From the NCBI GenBank assembly GCA_026182355.1, contig JAPFBL010000034.1, positions 620,001 to 684,000 of the forward strand: 64,000 nt of DNA, in the 5' to 3' direction. The position numbers and the translations under genes were made by a program. The stretch's first letter is position 1. Every line of letters begins with the position of its first letter. The stretch comes from Hermatobates lingyangjiaoensis (taxonomy: Eukaryota; Arthropoda; Insecta; Hemiptera; Hermatobatidae). This document shows positions 1 through 11,036 of the stretch, piece by piece. The notes under the pieces are model-generated. The model saw only the letters and a list, made by a program, of their open reading frames with translations. It searched no databases and was not told the origin of the DNA.

Positions 1-850
1 GTATTTTTAAAATAAATGTTTAGACAAATTTTAGAATGATTTAACAAACATTTATTAAAATTTATTTCAATTGCTACGATATTTTGTTAAAAGTCAAAAA
101 AACGCATTGGAATACTGCAAAAAAAAAGATTAGAAAAAAATAATTTTTTAGATGCAGAATAATTAGTCGTTCAGTATGAACAATATTAAGAATGCCAACT
201 GCTATTAAATAAATTAAGATTACATTAGATTTATGTGAGCTCAAACTTAATTAGTTTAGGTAATTTTCAAACTTTGATTTCTGAGTAATACTGCAATGGA
301 AAATATTTTTTCCTGTATTTAGTTAATGCAATATTTTACTTTTTAGTATTTAAATGCAATTAAATGAATTTGACACATTCGTCCCGTACCAGCAAAGTTT
401 TACACACTGTATAACAACTAAAGCTGAACTTTTTGAGCGGTTATCTGACTTTTTTTTCTTTTTTGTTAACTAAGTTATATTTTTTCTTTGTAGCCTTGAA
501 AATGAAAATATAAATTTTCAAAACATCCGGTTAATAAGTTGAATTTTTGACCAGATAACCTTCAAAAAGTTTAGCAACAGTGGTTTTTTAGTGCATTAAA
601 ATTAATAATTTATTTACATATTGCCTTTACAAAAAAAAAATTAAAATATATAATATTTGTCTAAAATTTAGTGTTTGATGAAAATAACATATATTATAAT
701 CTTATAATCTAAAAATCTTGTTGCAACTATATAATAATAATCTAAAAATCAATGCCAACTGTACTGTTGCCTTAGATAAACTTAAAGATACGAACCTGTT
801 CATCAGAATAAATGTTTTAAAAACTATAACTAACAGATGACGAAACAAAA
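1..850. other. AT-rich sequence, no feature
   Basis: This stretch is strongly AT-rich with short homopolymer runs. I see no gene, repeat border or RNA structure that I can support. The small open frame on the minus strand at 702-890 is not protein-like and overlaps the end of the next transposon. Confidence 0.5.
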
Positions 851-852
851 TA

Positions 853-1621
853 CAGTGGTACCTCGGGACTACGAGTTTAATTCGTTCCATAACCTTGCTC
901 GTATGTCAATTTACTCGTATCTCAAAGTAATTTTCCCCATTGAAATCATTGAAATGCCATTAATCCGTTCCAGCCCCAAAAATACTTACCCCTAATTGTT
1001 TTTGTTACGTGATTTTGAATAAGAAAATGTATTTATAAATTACAAATATTGTATAAAAACATAATAAAAGGAATGTAGAGGTGGTTAGAAAAAACTGGTT
1101 TTATTAAGTTTACGTACATATGCAATTAGTATTTTGGTTATTTAAATTTAACTTAGACATAACTTAAATGCTACTGTATGCTTAATTTTAGTTGCTGCTT
1201 TTCTCTTTGCCTTTTTCGCAGGATTAAAAAAAAACTGTCCGAAGGGTTTGTTTCTTTCTCACTTTCAGAATGCTACGGAAATGAGTTAGGCAAGTTTCAT
1301 TAAATAGATCCAATGCACGACCAGTTGCAACTTTTTCGGGGTGTTTCTTTGCCACGAACTGTGAAACTCTCTCCCACATTCCCAAGATCTTCCAATTGAA
1401 TTGATCTTCCGATTCTCAAAGGTAAACTGAGAACAGAGTGGGCCGTAGACGGCATCGTAGAAAAAAAGAAATGTACGTATTTATAAATGACCTGATACTA
1501 CAATTGGCTATTCCTCGTATCTCAAATTTCACTCGTATTTTAAAACAAAATTTCTCTCATTTGACAGCTCGTATCTCAAATAATTCGTATGTTGGGGCAC
1601 TCGTCTCCCGAGGTACCACTG
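853..1621. mobile_element. Tc1/mariner-like MITE
   Basis: Both ends carry the same terminal inverted repeat, CAGTGGTACCTCGGGA, at 853-868 and in reverse complement at 1606-1621. The element is flanked by TA on both sides (851-852 and 1622-1623), the target duplication typical of the Tc1/mariner superfamily. Subterminal copies of a CTCGTATCTCAAA-type motif occur near both ends. The interior has no transposase-like frame, so this is a non-autonomous derivative of about 770 bp. The exact family within Tc1/mariner (for example pogo/Tigger) cannot be told from the sequence alone. Confidence 0.75.
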
Positions 1622-1623
1622 TA

Positions 1624-3214
1624 CTACAATCTGTATTTCGAAAGCAGCTCCTTATCAGAAGAAACTTAGTTTTTTCAGGAGCCTGAATAAAAACCAAGTC
1701 ATTCCTAGAATCTTTGGAGATTCCTTGAAACTTTTTATTTAAACTTCTCTAGATGAAGTTAAATAAAAATAACTAATAAGTTACAATGGGATGTCTAGAA
1801 ATATTTATAAAATTTATTGGTTAGCTAAATTACAGGTTATGTTTATATCATTTTTATTTTTATTTTCCAATATTGAAATCTATTTCGACTGGTTACAATT
1901 GTCCAGAATTATATAACAGTTTTTGCACATAATCAAAATCAAAAAGAAAACTAAAAAACAAAATCTTATTTGCTGTTATTATTTGGTTAAAATATTTATG
2001 GAAAGTGTTTTGGCTTTAAGTAGATCAAGGCGTGACAGAGCGCTAATGAAACACACCAATATGCTAAGATCTGCATAAAAAAGCAACCTTCAAGGAATAT
2101 ATATATATATATATATATATTTTTTTAGTAATCCCCAGACAAATAAGTCAGCCAACAAAACCAAGGTCTGCTTCATATTAGGAATCTATTAAGTTTAACT
2201 GTATGGTTAGAAATCTATCAGGTTTGAAGGTAAATATAGAAGACAGCTAAAAGGAAACAAGGAATAGAGAGGGAAATAAGTTATCACCGCTACAGTTTTG
2301 AGGAAACAAATCAAGCAACATACAGCCCTTGTTCAATCTATTCCCCAAGATAACCCAGTTGTTTGCTTTATTAAAGAGGCTTTCCTTTCCCGTCAAGGAT
2401 CTTTAAGTTGCAAAACATGTTTTATAGCAGAGTCAAATTATACATTATGTTCCATGTCTTAGAGATTGTATTATATGAATTGTCTACGGCTACAAGTGTT
2501 CTTCAACCAATCAGATGGGAACCTGTCTATTCTGATAAATGGCTACAACTTATATCAATTTAAATAAATACAATATTCATTTGTTATGAAGAAAAAACAA
2601 AAGTCTAGAAACAATCTAAAATGTAACTTAGTTCATTGTTGTTGTTTTGAGTGTTTTAATTATTTCAATAAAACTACTGTAAAATTAATTCATATAAAAA
2701 GTTTCTTTCTGAAAAAAAATGTAGACTGTATTGTCATTTGAACATGACTACTGTCGTAATACCTACATCATCTACACGGATATGGTTGAATATCAGTTAA
2801 ACTGGGGACACAGTACTACTGTTCTTTGAACAGTTATACCTTCACCAGAGATCTCAAACATGCGGCACGCGATTACTAACTAAATACTGAAATGTCATTG
2901 TTCGAGTTAACACGTTTTACTAACTTATTATAGTTATTAAAAAAATTAAAAATATTTTTTCTGCCACTGGATGAAGTAAATGAGTGAGGGAAATTTGATT
3001 TATTTTCTAACTATGAATTCATTAGAAAAGGTCGAACCCGAGCCTGACAGAAAATATAGATGTCCTGCATAACTTACTTCAGCAATGTCGTTTACTTTTA
3101 AAAGACTGTCATGTACTGGAATCACATTTTCCTACTATTTTTTACGTCATTTCCTGTATAAATTGACAATGTTGCAAAGGAATTGCAAATAGAGTTGGTG
3201 CATAATGAATAAAA
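1624..3214. other. AT-rich sequence with a short (AT)n tract
   Basis: No gene or recognised repeat is visible apart from an (AT)n run at about 2097-2120. Open frames are short and lack protein-like composition. Confidence 0.5.
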
Positions 3215-3480
3215 TATGTTGGCTATTTTAGCTTTTCAAAAATGTTATTACTGCTGCAATAATTAGATTATTTGCATCAGTGGTGTGATATACAAAAATA
3301 AGCTTATATATTGATAAATCGACCAATCACTATCTGTACTACCTCAGGAATGAAAGACTAATAAACATCTTCCATTTAGATGTTTACATGATGCTTAAAT
3401 GAGACCTTATATATTATATATCCAAGAAGATTGATATTACGTTTACTTATAGTAGAGTTGAGTGTAGGCCGCTCCAGATT
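3215..3480. repeat. Dispersed repeat, copy 1
   Basis: This block is clearly similar, in the same orientation, to 17638-17905. Shared stretches include TTCAAAAATGTTATTACTGC, CACTATCTGTACTACCTCAG and the end GTAGGCC(G/A)CTCCAGATTTTT. No coding potential is seen. It is probably part of an old interspersed element whose ends I cannot define. Confidence 0.65.
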
Positions 3481-3956
3481 TTTTTTTTGTTATAAAAACG
3501 GTGAAGTTAATCAGGATTAATGAAGTATCCAACAACTGTAGGAGGCAGATAACTACACTTTATTCTTGTCAGGCAAAAAAATGAAACACGATGCTGAAAT
3601 AAGCGCGGCTCTTGTAAGTCGCGCAGCCCACTGTTCGAAAAGAATGGGTCAGTAATCCTGTTCAGAAAAGTGATAAACTTGCATGGAATACAAACTAAAC
3701 CTGAGTTCTAGAGTGGGACAATAGCTGTGATAGATTCAGTCGTTAACTCAAATAGCAAGCGCAATATAAAAGGAAGAGTAATTTACTGCAAATATTTTCC
3801 AAATCAGATATCCTATTGAGTGATTAAGAAAACAATCAATCAAAATCATCATCAATCAAATGTCCTGATAAATAAAAACGACGAAAAAACAGTAATATCA
3901 GCCATCATTTCACAAATATAAAAAGATTTCACATAAACACGTGAAACAACAATCAA
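3481..3956. other. No gene seen; family A flank at its end
   Basis: A slightly GC-richer patch lies near 3600-3640, without a recognisable feature. From about 3905 the sequence reads AAGATTTCACATAAACACGTGAAA, which recurs next to other family A PLE termini and is probably part of that element. Confidence 0.4.
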
Positions 3957-3988
3957 TGATCAAACCACAATAAGAAATGGGAAAACAA

Positions 3989-4031
3989 GACTAAGATCTT
4001 TCAACCGTAACAAGCGGTCTTCGTCAGAGTC
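3989..4031 (-). ncRNA. Hammerhead-like motif, family A
   Basis: Read on the minus strand: helix I GACT, core CTGACGA, one extra A, stem II GACCG/CGGTT, GAAA, helix III GATC, TT, then helix I AGTC. Helix I pairs over four bases. The cleavage triplet would be CUU, which fits the NUH rule. Every core position is conserved except for the extra base after A9. A similar extra base is known in the chrysanthemum chlorotic mottle viroid hammerhead. Activity is inferred, not shown. Confidence 0.65.
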
Positions 4032-4057
4032 AAAAACCCAACTTCAGTCGGGTTTTT

Positions 4058-4100
4058 GACTCTGACGAAGACCGCTTGTTACGGTTGAAAGATCTTAGTC
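4058..4100 (+). ncRNA. Hammerhead-like motif, family A (mate)
   Basis: This is the inverted mate of 3989-4031 with the same intact layout: GACT, CTGACGA at 4062-4068, stem II GACCG/CGGTT, GAAA at 4087-4090, GATC, TT, AGTC. The helix III segment with its flanking A and U reads AGATCT, a palindrome. Two such RNAs could therefore share helix III. Confidence 0.65.
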
Positions 4101-4204
4101 TTGTTTTCCCATTTCTTATTGTGGTTTGATCATTCACAAATATATTAAAACAATAATCATAAGAATGGAATTTTAATATTTTATTGAAATATTAGATAAA
4201 CAAA

Positions 4205-4435
4205 TAAAAGTCTCCACACAAATTAAGTTTTATTCAACAGCAACGCGTTTCGAACACTTTGTGTTCATCATCAGGAAGACACAAAGAATGTGGTGCAGAA
4301 GGGTTGGACCACTGAAAACATCTCAGTTTTTCAGGTCAGTTGTTTTCACTGGACAAATCCTTCAGCACCACATCCTTGGTGTCTTCCTGATGATGAACGC
4401 AAAGTGTTCAAAACGCGTTGCTGTTGAATAAAACA
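4205..4435. mobile_element. PLE terminal hairpin, family B
   Basis: This is an inverted pair of a second terminal family, recognised by the block GAACAC-AAA-GTGTTC followed by GAAACGCGTT. The outer parts share a TTTTATTCAACAGCAACGCG-type sequence in opposite orientations, and the inner parts share an AGACACCAAGGATGTGGTGC-like segment. The same family occurs at 27736-28100, next to a GIY-YIG coding remnant. Confidence 0.7.
4240..4278 (-). ncRNA. Hammerhead-like motif, family B
   Basis: On the minus strand: CTGATGA, extra T, stem II GAACAC/GTGTTC with loop AAA, GAAA, CGCG, TT, G. The stem has six perfect pairs. The helix III palindrome is ACGCGT. Helix I is weak in this family: only the first pair is clear. 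The plus-strand mate at 4383-4420 keeps CTGATGA but has AAAA in place of GAAA, so it is probably dead. Confidence 0.6.
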
Positions 4436-4439
4436 AAAA

Positions 4440-4998
4440 ATTGAAGTTGAAGGTGAAAAAAAATGAAGCGAGAGAGACGTGCTCAGTGCATAGGCTGGCG
4501 AATCAAAGAGTTTGATTCATAAGGTTTTAATACCAAACTATACTATTCGGCTTTTAAGCAAAGCAAACAGCTTTCTAAGTTCAGGAGAATCAAGGTAACG
4601 ATTTTTCCAAAGAGAGGTAAAGCCATCGGTCCTATTCCGTACAGGTATGATTTAAATAAGAGATAAACTAATTTGAACTTCTTCGAAAGGATAGTTAACA
4701 GCTTCCCTTAGATTCTTCCTTCTTTTTTAATTAGGTAATTTTACAATTTTTTCCATGAACAATGAAATACCTCTAATTTACTTTAATTAATAATCAAGGA
4801 GCTAACCACTTCGGTCAAAACTAAACTTAACATTTTTTACTTGATTGTTCCTCTCAGCTATAAAGAGAAACAAAGGACAAATTTTACTCTGTTAACAAGA
4901 CTGAGGTGAATAATTAGAAATTTCGACGTAAATCAGTAAGAATCGATAAATCATTATTGGTTAATAAAAATTTTAAAAAATTTTGATATTCCTCATCT
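4440..4998. other. No feature recognised
   Basis: AT-rich sequence between a PLE hairpin and a MITE. No protein-like frame or repeat border was found. Confidence 0.45.
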
Positions 4999-4999
4999 A

Positions 5000-5573
5000 T
5001 CGTCTTTTTCCGAAACGAAAATATCCCCTGAAAATAAATCCTAGCATGATTTTCGGGACGTTTTGTACGTCCAGAACCGACGTTTTCAGCTCTCCCCTGA
5101 AAATAGGACCTAGTTAAGGTAATGTGAAAAATATAATTCCTCAAAAAAATGCTGTTCAATGTAGTAGGTGAGAATTCTTTGGAAAAAAATATTCAAAGAA
5201 ATTCCTTGTTTATCTCTAAAGTTCGTTTTTTAAAGGTTAAAGTTTCGTTTCAAGGAAGCTACTTAGACAAAAAGTATTAATTTAACCTCAGCTATATTGC
5301 AAGACATGACAGATTCAGACCAATGACTCTACAGGAAATAGATTTGGAGGAAAATCAGAACGGAATTCAAAATTTCGATAATTTATGACGATGTTCTAGA
5401 AGATGACATGACTGTAATCGAATAAATTTAAATTTCTGTATAAAAATAAATATTAAACAAAAATATGTAAATCTACTTAATTTACTTCAAGCCCTCCCCC
5501 CGAGAATAAGCTCTAGCACGGATTTTGACCTAAAAATAAAGTAAGACGGTGTCTTATTTTCGGAAAAAGATGG
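5000..5573. mobile_element. Tc1/mariner-like MITE
   Basis: The left end reads TCGTCTTTTTCCGAAA and the right end, in reverse complement, reads CCATCTTTTTCCGAAA. TA dinucleotides flank both ends (4998-4999 and 5574-5575). Subterminal sequence on both sides is of the type CCTGAAAATAA..CCTAGCA, as seen in widespread mariner-type MITEs with GAAAATAAG-rich ends. The copy is diverged and non-coding. Confidence 0.55.
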
Positions 5574-5575
5574 TA

Positions 5576-6029
5576 GCTATTTAATTAAAATAATTAAATT
5601 TTTAAAAATATCTGATTACAAAGTTCACTTATTTTTAGATGTAGTAATTTCTTCTGTTTTATCTGAACAAAGTTCTTAATTATCTGCTGTTGCAATGTAC
5701 GATTTCGTTTGTTTATATTCCCTTTGAATGGATAGGCAGCTGTTGAAGCAATGCTGTGTCTTGCTCAGCTATTGAAAGGCCTTTAATTGCTTTAGCTGAA
5801 TCATTTCCCTGAATCAGTAGTGAAGTAACTTTTCAAACATTACGAAGTTAACAAGTTAACTCTTCAAATCATTGCTTTGTGTTCATTTATGAATTTTTAT
5901 ATGTTTCCTAATGTTTGTTTGAATAAAACTTAGCTAATTATAAACAAAATTACCCTCTATTACACATTAAATAATTCACAATAAAGTGTATTATCTAATG
6001 TGACAAATATGGTATATTACTTAGTACAA
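5576..6029. other. No feature recognised
   Basis: AT-rich sequence. No supported gene or repeat. Confidence 0.45.
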
Positions 6030-6603
6030 GTATAAGATTTGTGTTTCTTGTGAATCATGAAACCGAATAATACTTATACATATAAGTAGAACTGGCCAAA
6101 ATTTTATTCATATTTAGGATTCATTTTGGAGCTATCTGATTCCCGAATGTCCTTCTATTGCAAAAATAGCACTTCACACATTGCTGCCAGTTCCCACTAT
6201 CTACTTATGTAAAACCGGATTTTCCTTTTATACTGCCATAAAAACTAAATACCAAAGTAGACTTAATGCTCGGTATGACTTGAGAATCCAACTTTCAACT
6301 ATAAAACCAAAAATTATTACAAAATAAACTTTGTGTTAAAGTTGCTAATAATTCTGTTTGATATGTTATGTACTTGTAGAAGATATGAAAATTAAAATCT
6401 TTTAGTTTTGAATTTTTCTTCGAAAAATACGCATTGCAGTAATATTACTTTTTAATTATTTTTAAACATACATCCTATTTATAAAAGCATATGAAAATAT
6501 TTATATTATGATTGTATAAAATCATTTGAATCTGGTGGTTCCTGGGAAAGTTATTGAAGCAGAAAGGGTTGGTTCTGCGTCGAAAAAAGTTTGTGAAACT
6601 CTG
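6030..6603 (+). mobile_element. hAT element remnant, 5' truncated
   Basis: The segment is homologous over its length to the right three quarters of the hAT element at 22467-23158. It contains a decayed version of the same transposase tail (around 6160-6330) and ends in the same AACTCTG terminus. The left terminal repeat is absent, so the copy is truncated or too diverged on that side. The reading frame is broken. Confidence 0.6.
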
Positions 6604-8544
6604 CACTAAGCAATAAAGATGTCTAATGCTTAGTAAACTTAGTATAATGGAAAAATTAAAGAAATTACTCTCAGCACAGATAAGTTTATATACAAAGAGG
6701 TGCAAGTCTCAAACATTAATGTTCGTTTCATTTAAGTTACAAGTGCTTATCGGGAAAGTAAGAGACGGACAGATGCCACGGTTGAACTTCATCACCAGGA
6801 AACAAACTGAACAACTTCTGACTAATACTCCACTGTAGCAATATATTACACAAAATAACATCATTTATAGAATTACTATTTATCAAATAAAAACATTTCT
6901 AATGAAAAACAGTAACATGTTATAATTAAACTGATGTTTTAACAGTAAAAGATGAACTCCAACTGTTAATATTGTCATTAAACATTAAATTTGTTTTTAT
7001 GTATAATTCACACTTGTTTTAGGATGAAGAGCTTAAAGTTTAAAGTATCGACCTCGAGATCGTAATTTGGAAATTAATGAAATCACTTGTTTTCTAATGT
7101 ACTTGAAGGCATTAATGATCATTTGTCATAAGGAATTTGACAAAAGAGTCGACTGCGAGGTGTTTGGTATGCTGGTAATTCAAGTTACATTGCATTTATT
7201 TGCATATCTAATGTACAATGAGTGAACTAAAGCATTGGATAACAGAAAACCCTTGGTGTAATCAGACATAAGTCATCAACTAAATATTCAAATACACTTG
7301 TACAAGTCTGAAACATTAAATTCAGAGCAAAGTACTTTCGTGTTCCAATGAAATGAATTCTGATTAAAAAGAAAAGTAGTCACAAGTCATTAAAGGCAAG
7401 GCACTGTTCTATACAGAGGCAGGTGCTTCGAGACTCAATAAAACCATAGAAGAGCTTTTACCGTTCGACCCAGCAAAAGTGCTGAGCTTCTTGAAGGCGT
7501 TAAAGCTAACTGGGGTACTGTAGTACAGAAGGGGGGAAAGTACAATAGTTCATAGGACGCAGTACTACAATCACCCTCAACAAATGAATAAATAAATAAG
7601 TCATTCTAGAGAAATTATATATAGTTACCTCTACTGTGCAGTCAGAGGTATTTATGAGGTGTATTCATTCACGCCTGAAGTCTCCACATGAATAAAGTTT
7701 CATAAGAAAAAAAGTTGTTTTGGATGTGAAGTTTGCTCACAGTCAGGCTTCAGGTTTACTGTAACATCTTATTATATTAAAATAAATGTTAACTGAATAT
7801 CTGATTGATGAAGGAGGTATATCTACCACTACAGAGCTCTGTGCATTGTAAACAGAATTGAAGCTTATAAATTGTAAATTGCAAACTGAATGTAAATGTA
7901 ATAGCAAGCTAAACTAGGAAGACCTATACTTGTGAATAATAAACATAATTCGCCCTTCTCCCACCTCCTCCTTTCAAACTCGTTGAAGTTTAAACAATCG
8001 CTTTCTATAGCCCATTTCACGTAACTACCTTCCTTATACCAACAAGTTGTTAAAGCTCGTTATACCATCATAATTCACAGTTTTCATATTTAATCAATTG
8101 TAAATATATTAAGATTTTTATTTTACATAAACCTGAAATATACAAACAAACAACTGAGCGCCAAAAACCAATACAAGTGCTTGCTTGGGGTTCCCGCTTG
8201 CTTGTATTACTTTTTTTCCCCTATATAAATAAAAGAAAGGTTTTGACTGTATATTGCTTAGAACTGACTCATTTCAAGTTATTTTTACGCTTTATGCATT
8301 AGAGAACCGAGTCTACTATTAAAGAAATATTTTTCTAAATGTTTGCCCAAAAATGTTGTCACAAGCAAACTCAGCCACCATAAGTCATAGCAAGATGAAA
8401 CTGTGACAGTAGATTTGTGTATGTCTAACTTAAAAGGTAAGATTTGAATTGATTGGAAATTTCACGTAGAAATGAAGTTATGTAGTTTTCATTTGTTTTT
8501 GGCTAGCTATACAGGTATATAACTAAAATAAAAATATAAAAGTA
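6604..8544. other. No gene seen
   Basis: About 1.9 kb of AT-rich sequence. I looked for transposase motifs, RT motifs, tRNA boxes and inverted ends and found none that I could support. Confidence 0.4.
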
Positions 8545-9047
8545 CAAGCAGAAATACCCGGCGTTGCCCGGGTCTAGAAGTTTTAAGTATAAAATATGAA
8601 ATGATCAAAATGAAAATTGGGTTCAATATTATTTTATCCATTTTTGTCTTACGATTCTTCATTCATGATCTACAGTCCCTTGGACGTTTTTTAACATTTT
8701 CAGGAGAATAGTGGTACCTAGGCTATGAAAGAAGCATCCTAGAGCAAAAAATCATTAAATAACATTGAGCTCGATTTTTATTTCCAACATTTCATATTTT
8801 ATGCATTAAGGCCGTAGACGCCATATTTCTTGAGAAAAAATGCAAAAACTAAAAATTGGCAAATTTTTGAGGTTTTTGGGCCCTAGGGGGCCGGGGTTAA
8901 GCTGCCCCCCAGAGTTTAATAGCCTAAAACCACCCCAAGACCTATAGAAAGTGCCCTGCAAAAGAATTTTTGAAAAAGGTCCATTGTAGGCCGAATGCAT
9001 AAGGTACAAACATACATACAGAGCCACGAAGAGAATTTATATATAGA
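8545..9047 (-). mobile_element. Helitron-like non-autonomous element
   Basis: Read on the minus strand, the element begins TCTATATATAAATTC directly after an A. It ends with a GC-rich hairpin, ACCCGGGCAACGCCGGGT at about 8555-8572, followed a few bases later by CTTG and then T. A TC start, a hairpin plus a CTRR-like end, and insertion between A and T are the Helitron hallmarks. CTTG departs from CTRR by one base. The interior has no Rep/helicase coding, so the copy would depend on an autonomous partner. Confidence 0.65.
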
Positions 9048-9049
9048 TA

Positions 9050-9342
9050 GAGCTCGATTTTTATTTCCAACATTTCATATTTTATGCATTAAGGCCGTAG
9101 ACGCCATATTTCTTGAGAAAAAATGCAAAAACTCAAAATCGGCAAATTCTTGAGGTTTTTGGGCCCTAGGGGGCCTGGGTTAGGCTGCCCCCCAGAGTTT
9201 AATAGCCTAAAACCTCCCCAAGACCTATAGAAAGTGCCTTGCAAAAGAATTTTTGAAAAAGGTCCATTGTAGGCCGAATGCATAAGGTACAAACATACAT
9301 ACATACATACATACAGAGCCACGAAGAGAATTTATATATAGA
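9050..9342 (-). mobile_element. Helitron-like copy, 3' truncated, tandem
   Basis: This unit is nearly identical to 8767-9047 and has the same TC-type 5' end on the minus strand (TC at 9341-9342). It stops abruptly where the next copy starts, so on the minus strand it lies directly upstream of the complete copy. It has a longer CATA repeat run (around 9292-9315). The result is two 5' ends and one 3' end in a row. Confidence 0.65.
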
Positions 9343-9825
9343 TGCAAGTATAATTGTTTGAAAATTATGATATGAAACTTATGAAAATTTGTTTATAAAA
9401 TGTTGAACTTGTGACAAAAAATTAATTTTTGCAATTTATAATTGAAAAACTTTATTGTGAACTCATTACAAAGAATTAGGAATCTAGGTCTAATTTAAAA
9501 TGTTTGAAAATTATACTATGAAGTTTGTTACAATAATCGTTTGAATATTAAAATGTTAAATTTGTGATGAAAAATGTTTAAAAATTATAATGTGAAAGTT
9601 AAAAAATTATAATGTGAAATTTGTAACAAAAAATTAGAGATCATTCAAGAATTTCTGGTACCTGATTGTTTCCAATTGAACTAAGCGTGTGGAAATATTA
9701 TCATAAAGATTAACCTACCTGCGGCCGCTATTATCAATTAAAGTCAAAATGTAAACAAACAGGTTATACAGGAAACCTTATCTATTATAATATTATTGGG
9801 ATATTACCTGAACCACAACTCTGAT
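9343..9825. other. AT-rich spacer with short internal repeats
   Basis: Short degenerate direct repeats of the type AAAATTATAATGTGAAATTTGT recur several times between about 9350 and 9630. No gene is seen. Confidence 0.4.
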
Positions 9826-10117
9826 TTTCGATTTTTATTTCCAACAATTCATATTTTATGCATTAAGGCCGTAGACGCCATATTTCTTGACAAAAAATGC
9901 AAAAACTCAAAATGGGCAAATTTTTGAGGTTTTTGTGCCCTAGGGGCCTGGGTTAGGCTGCCCCCCAGAGTTTAATAGCCTAAAACCTCCCCAAGACCTA
10001 TAGAAAGTGCCTTACAAAAGAATTTTTGAAAAAGGTCCATTGTAGGTCGAATGCATAAGGTACAAAAACATACATACATACATACATACAGAGCCACGAA
10101 GAGAATTTATATATAGA
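9826..10117 (-). mobile_element. Helitron-like copy, 3' truncated
   Basis: This is the third copy of the same element, again with the TC-type 5' end (10116-10117 on the minus strand) and without the hairpin end. It differs from the other two at scattered positions, so it is an independent insertion or an older duplication. Confidence 0.6.
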
Positions 10118-10489
10118 TTTTTAGGTGTTTCATACTGTAGCTAATAGGTATTGCTAATTGATTTTAATTTCGTTTAAGTTTATCATACTTTGCTTGCTTT
10201 AAAAAAGGCAGTCCTACTCATGTACTAAATAAGCCTACAAAAAATCAAATTTGAGCTCAATATCATCCTAAGCTGCAAAACTAACAGAAACTCCAGATCG
10301 AAAGACAGTTATGGACTGTACTGATAATGATATTTTCTACTAATTCAATAATTTTTACTAACATTTTGGAATACTAAGTATCATCACTGATTTTTTTTAA
10401 AATACCTGTCCACTTCTGCTAGCGAATTTAAATTTACGAAACGTTTGCCAGAAAGTGTTAACTTTATTGCTTGTATAAACAATATTTAA
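10118..10489. other. No feature recognised
   Basis: AT-rich sequence with no supported gene or repeat. Confidence 0.4.
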
Positions 10490-10800
10490 TTTTATTTATA
10501 TTGGTCAAACTGGTAAATCATTAAAGACACGTGTAAAACAATACCAATACAACTTAAGTAGACAGGAAAAAAGGTAGTGCCTTATTCTTGCATATAAAAA
10601 ATGAAAATCATTATATTGATTGGACAGCGAGCCTAAATTTTTCTATGAAAAATCAATGTTGTGTAAGAAATATTATTGAATCGTCTCTAATTAAATTTAA
10701 TAGATCTAATTTATAAACATTAGTAACGGTCTCTTCAAACTTGATACTTTCGTTACGACGGGCAATAGCCTCTTCAAAGAGGGTGTACAGCTAAGCGGAT
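10490..10800 (+). pseudogene. PLE GIY-YIG endonuclease remnant, family A
   Basis: Translation from 10497 gives YIGQTGKSLKTRVKQ, the GIY-YIG nuclease signature of Penelope-like elements. An extra G near 10575 then shifts the frame. The DNA continues to match 31236-31527 with further indels. In intact PLEs this domain is the C-terminal endonuclease that nicks target DNA; here it is truncated upstream and frameshifted. The family A 3' UTR and terminal motif follow directly. Confidence 0.75.
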
Positions 10801-11036
10801 AATTTTTACTTTTTTTACTGTACTCCTTTGTTTCCTTAAACATCCCTTCTTGACATTAGTCCTTTCCTGCGCTTTCACCTTTAAAAATACCACTCTTCCT
10901 CCCACTCTTCTCAACCCCTCACCAGATGTTTTCTGCATCTAGTATTTCAGTTGGGTTTTTGACTCTGACGAAGACCGCTTGTTACTGTTGAAAGATCTTA
11001 GTCTTGTTTTCCCATTTCTTATGGTGGTTTGATCAT
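10801..11036 (+). mobile_element. PLE family A 3' UTR and terminal repeat
   Basis: The sequence matches 31528-31770 and includes the pyrimidine-rich stretch, the hammerhead-like motif and the end GTGGTTTGATCATT. It is in line with the GIY-YIG remnant just upstream, so the unit is a 5'-truncated PLE without an inverted partner. Confidence 0.75.
10961..11003 (+). ncRNA. Hammerhead-like motif, family A, stem II weakened
   Basis: GACT, CTGACGA at 10965-10971, GAAA at 10990-10993, GATC, TT and AGTC are all kept. One C-to-T change in the stem II strand (CTGTT instead of CGGTT) breaks a pair. Core and helix I are intact. Confidence 0.55.

Larger units (their letters stand above)
3957..4132. mobile_element. 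PLE terminal hairpin, family A
   Basis: The two halves are inverted copies, centred near 4044. Each arm runs from ATGATCAAACCACAATAAG through a hammerhead-like core to the centre. The same arm sequence forms the 3' terminus of the GIY-YIG-encoding PLE remnant at 30906-31795, so this is a solo inverted pair of PLE terminal repeats. PLE terminal repeats are known to occur in direct and inverted arrangements. No coding sequence remains in this copy. Confidence 0.75.

Noticed and set aside
8806..9322. Two similar minus-strand frames of 73 and 77 codons
   Set aside because: They are repeated because they lie in tandem Helitron-like copies. They contain no domain and span microsatellite CATA repeats.
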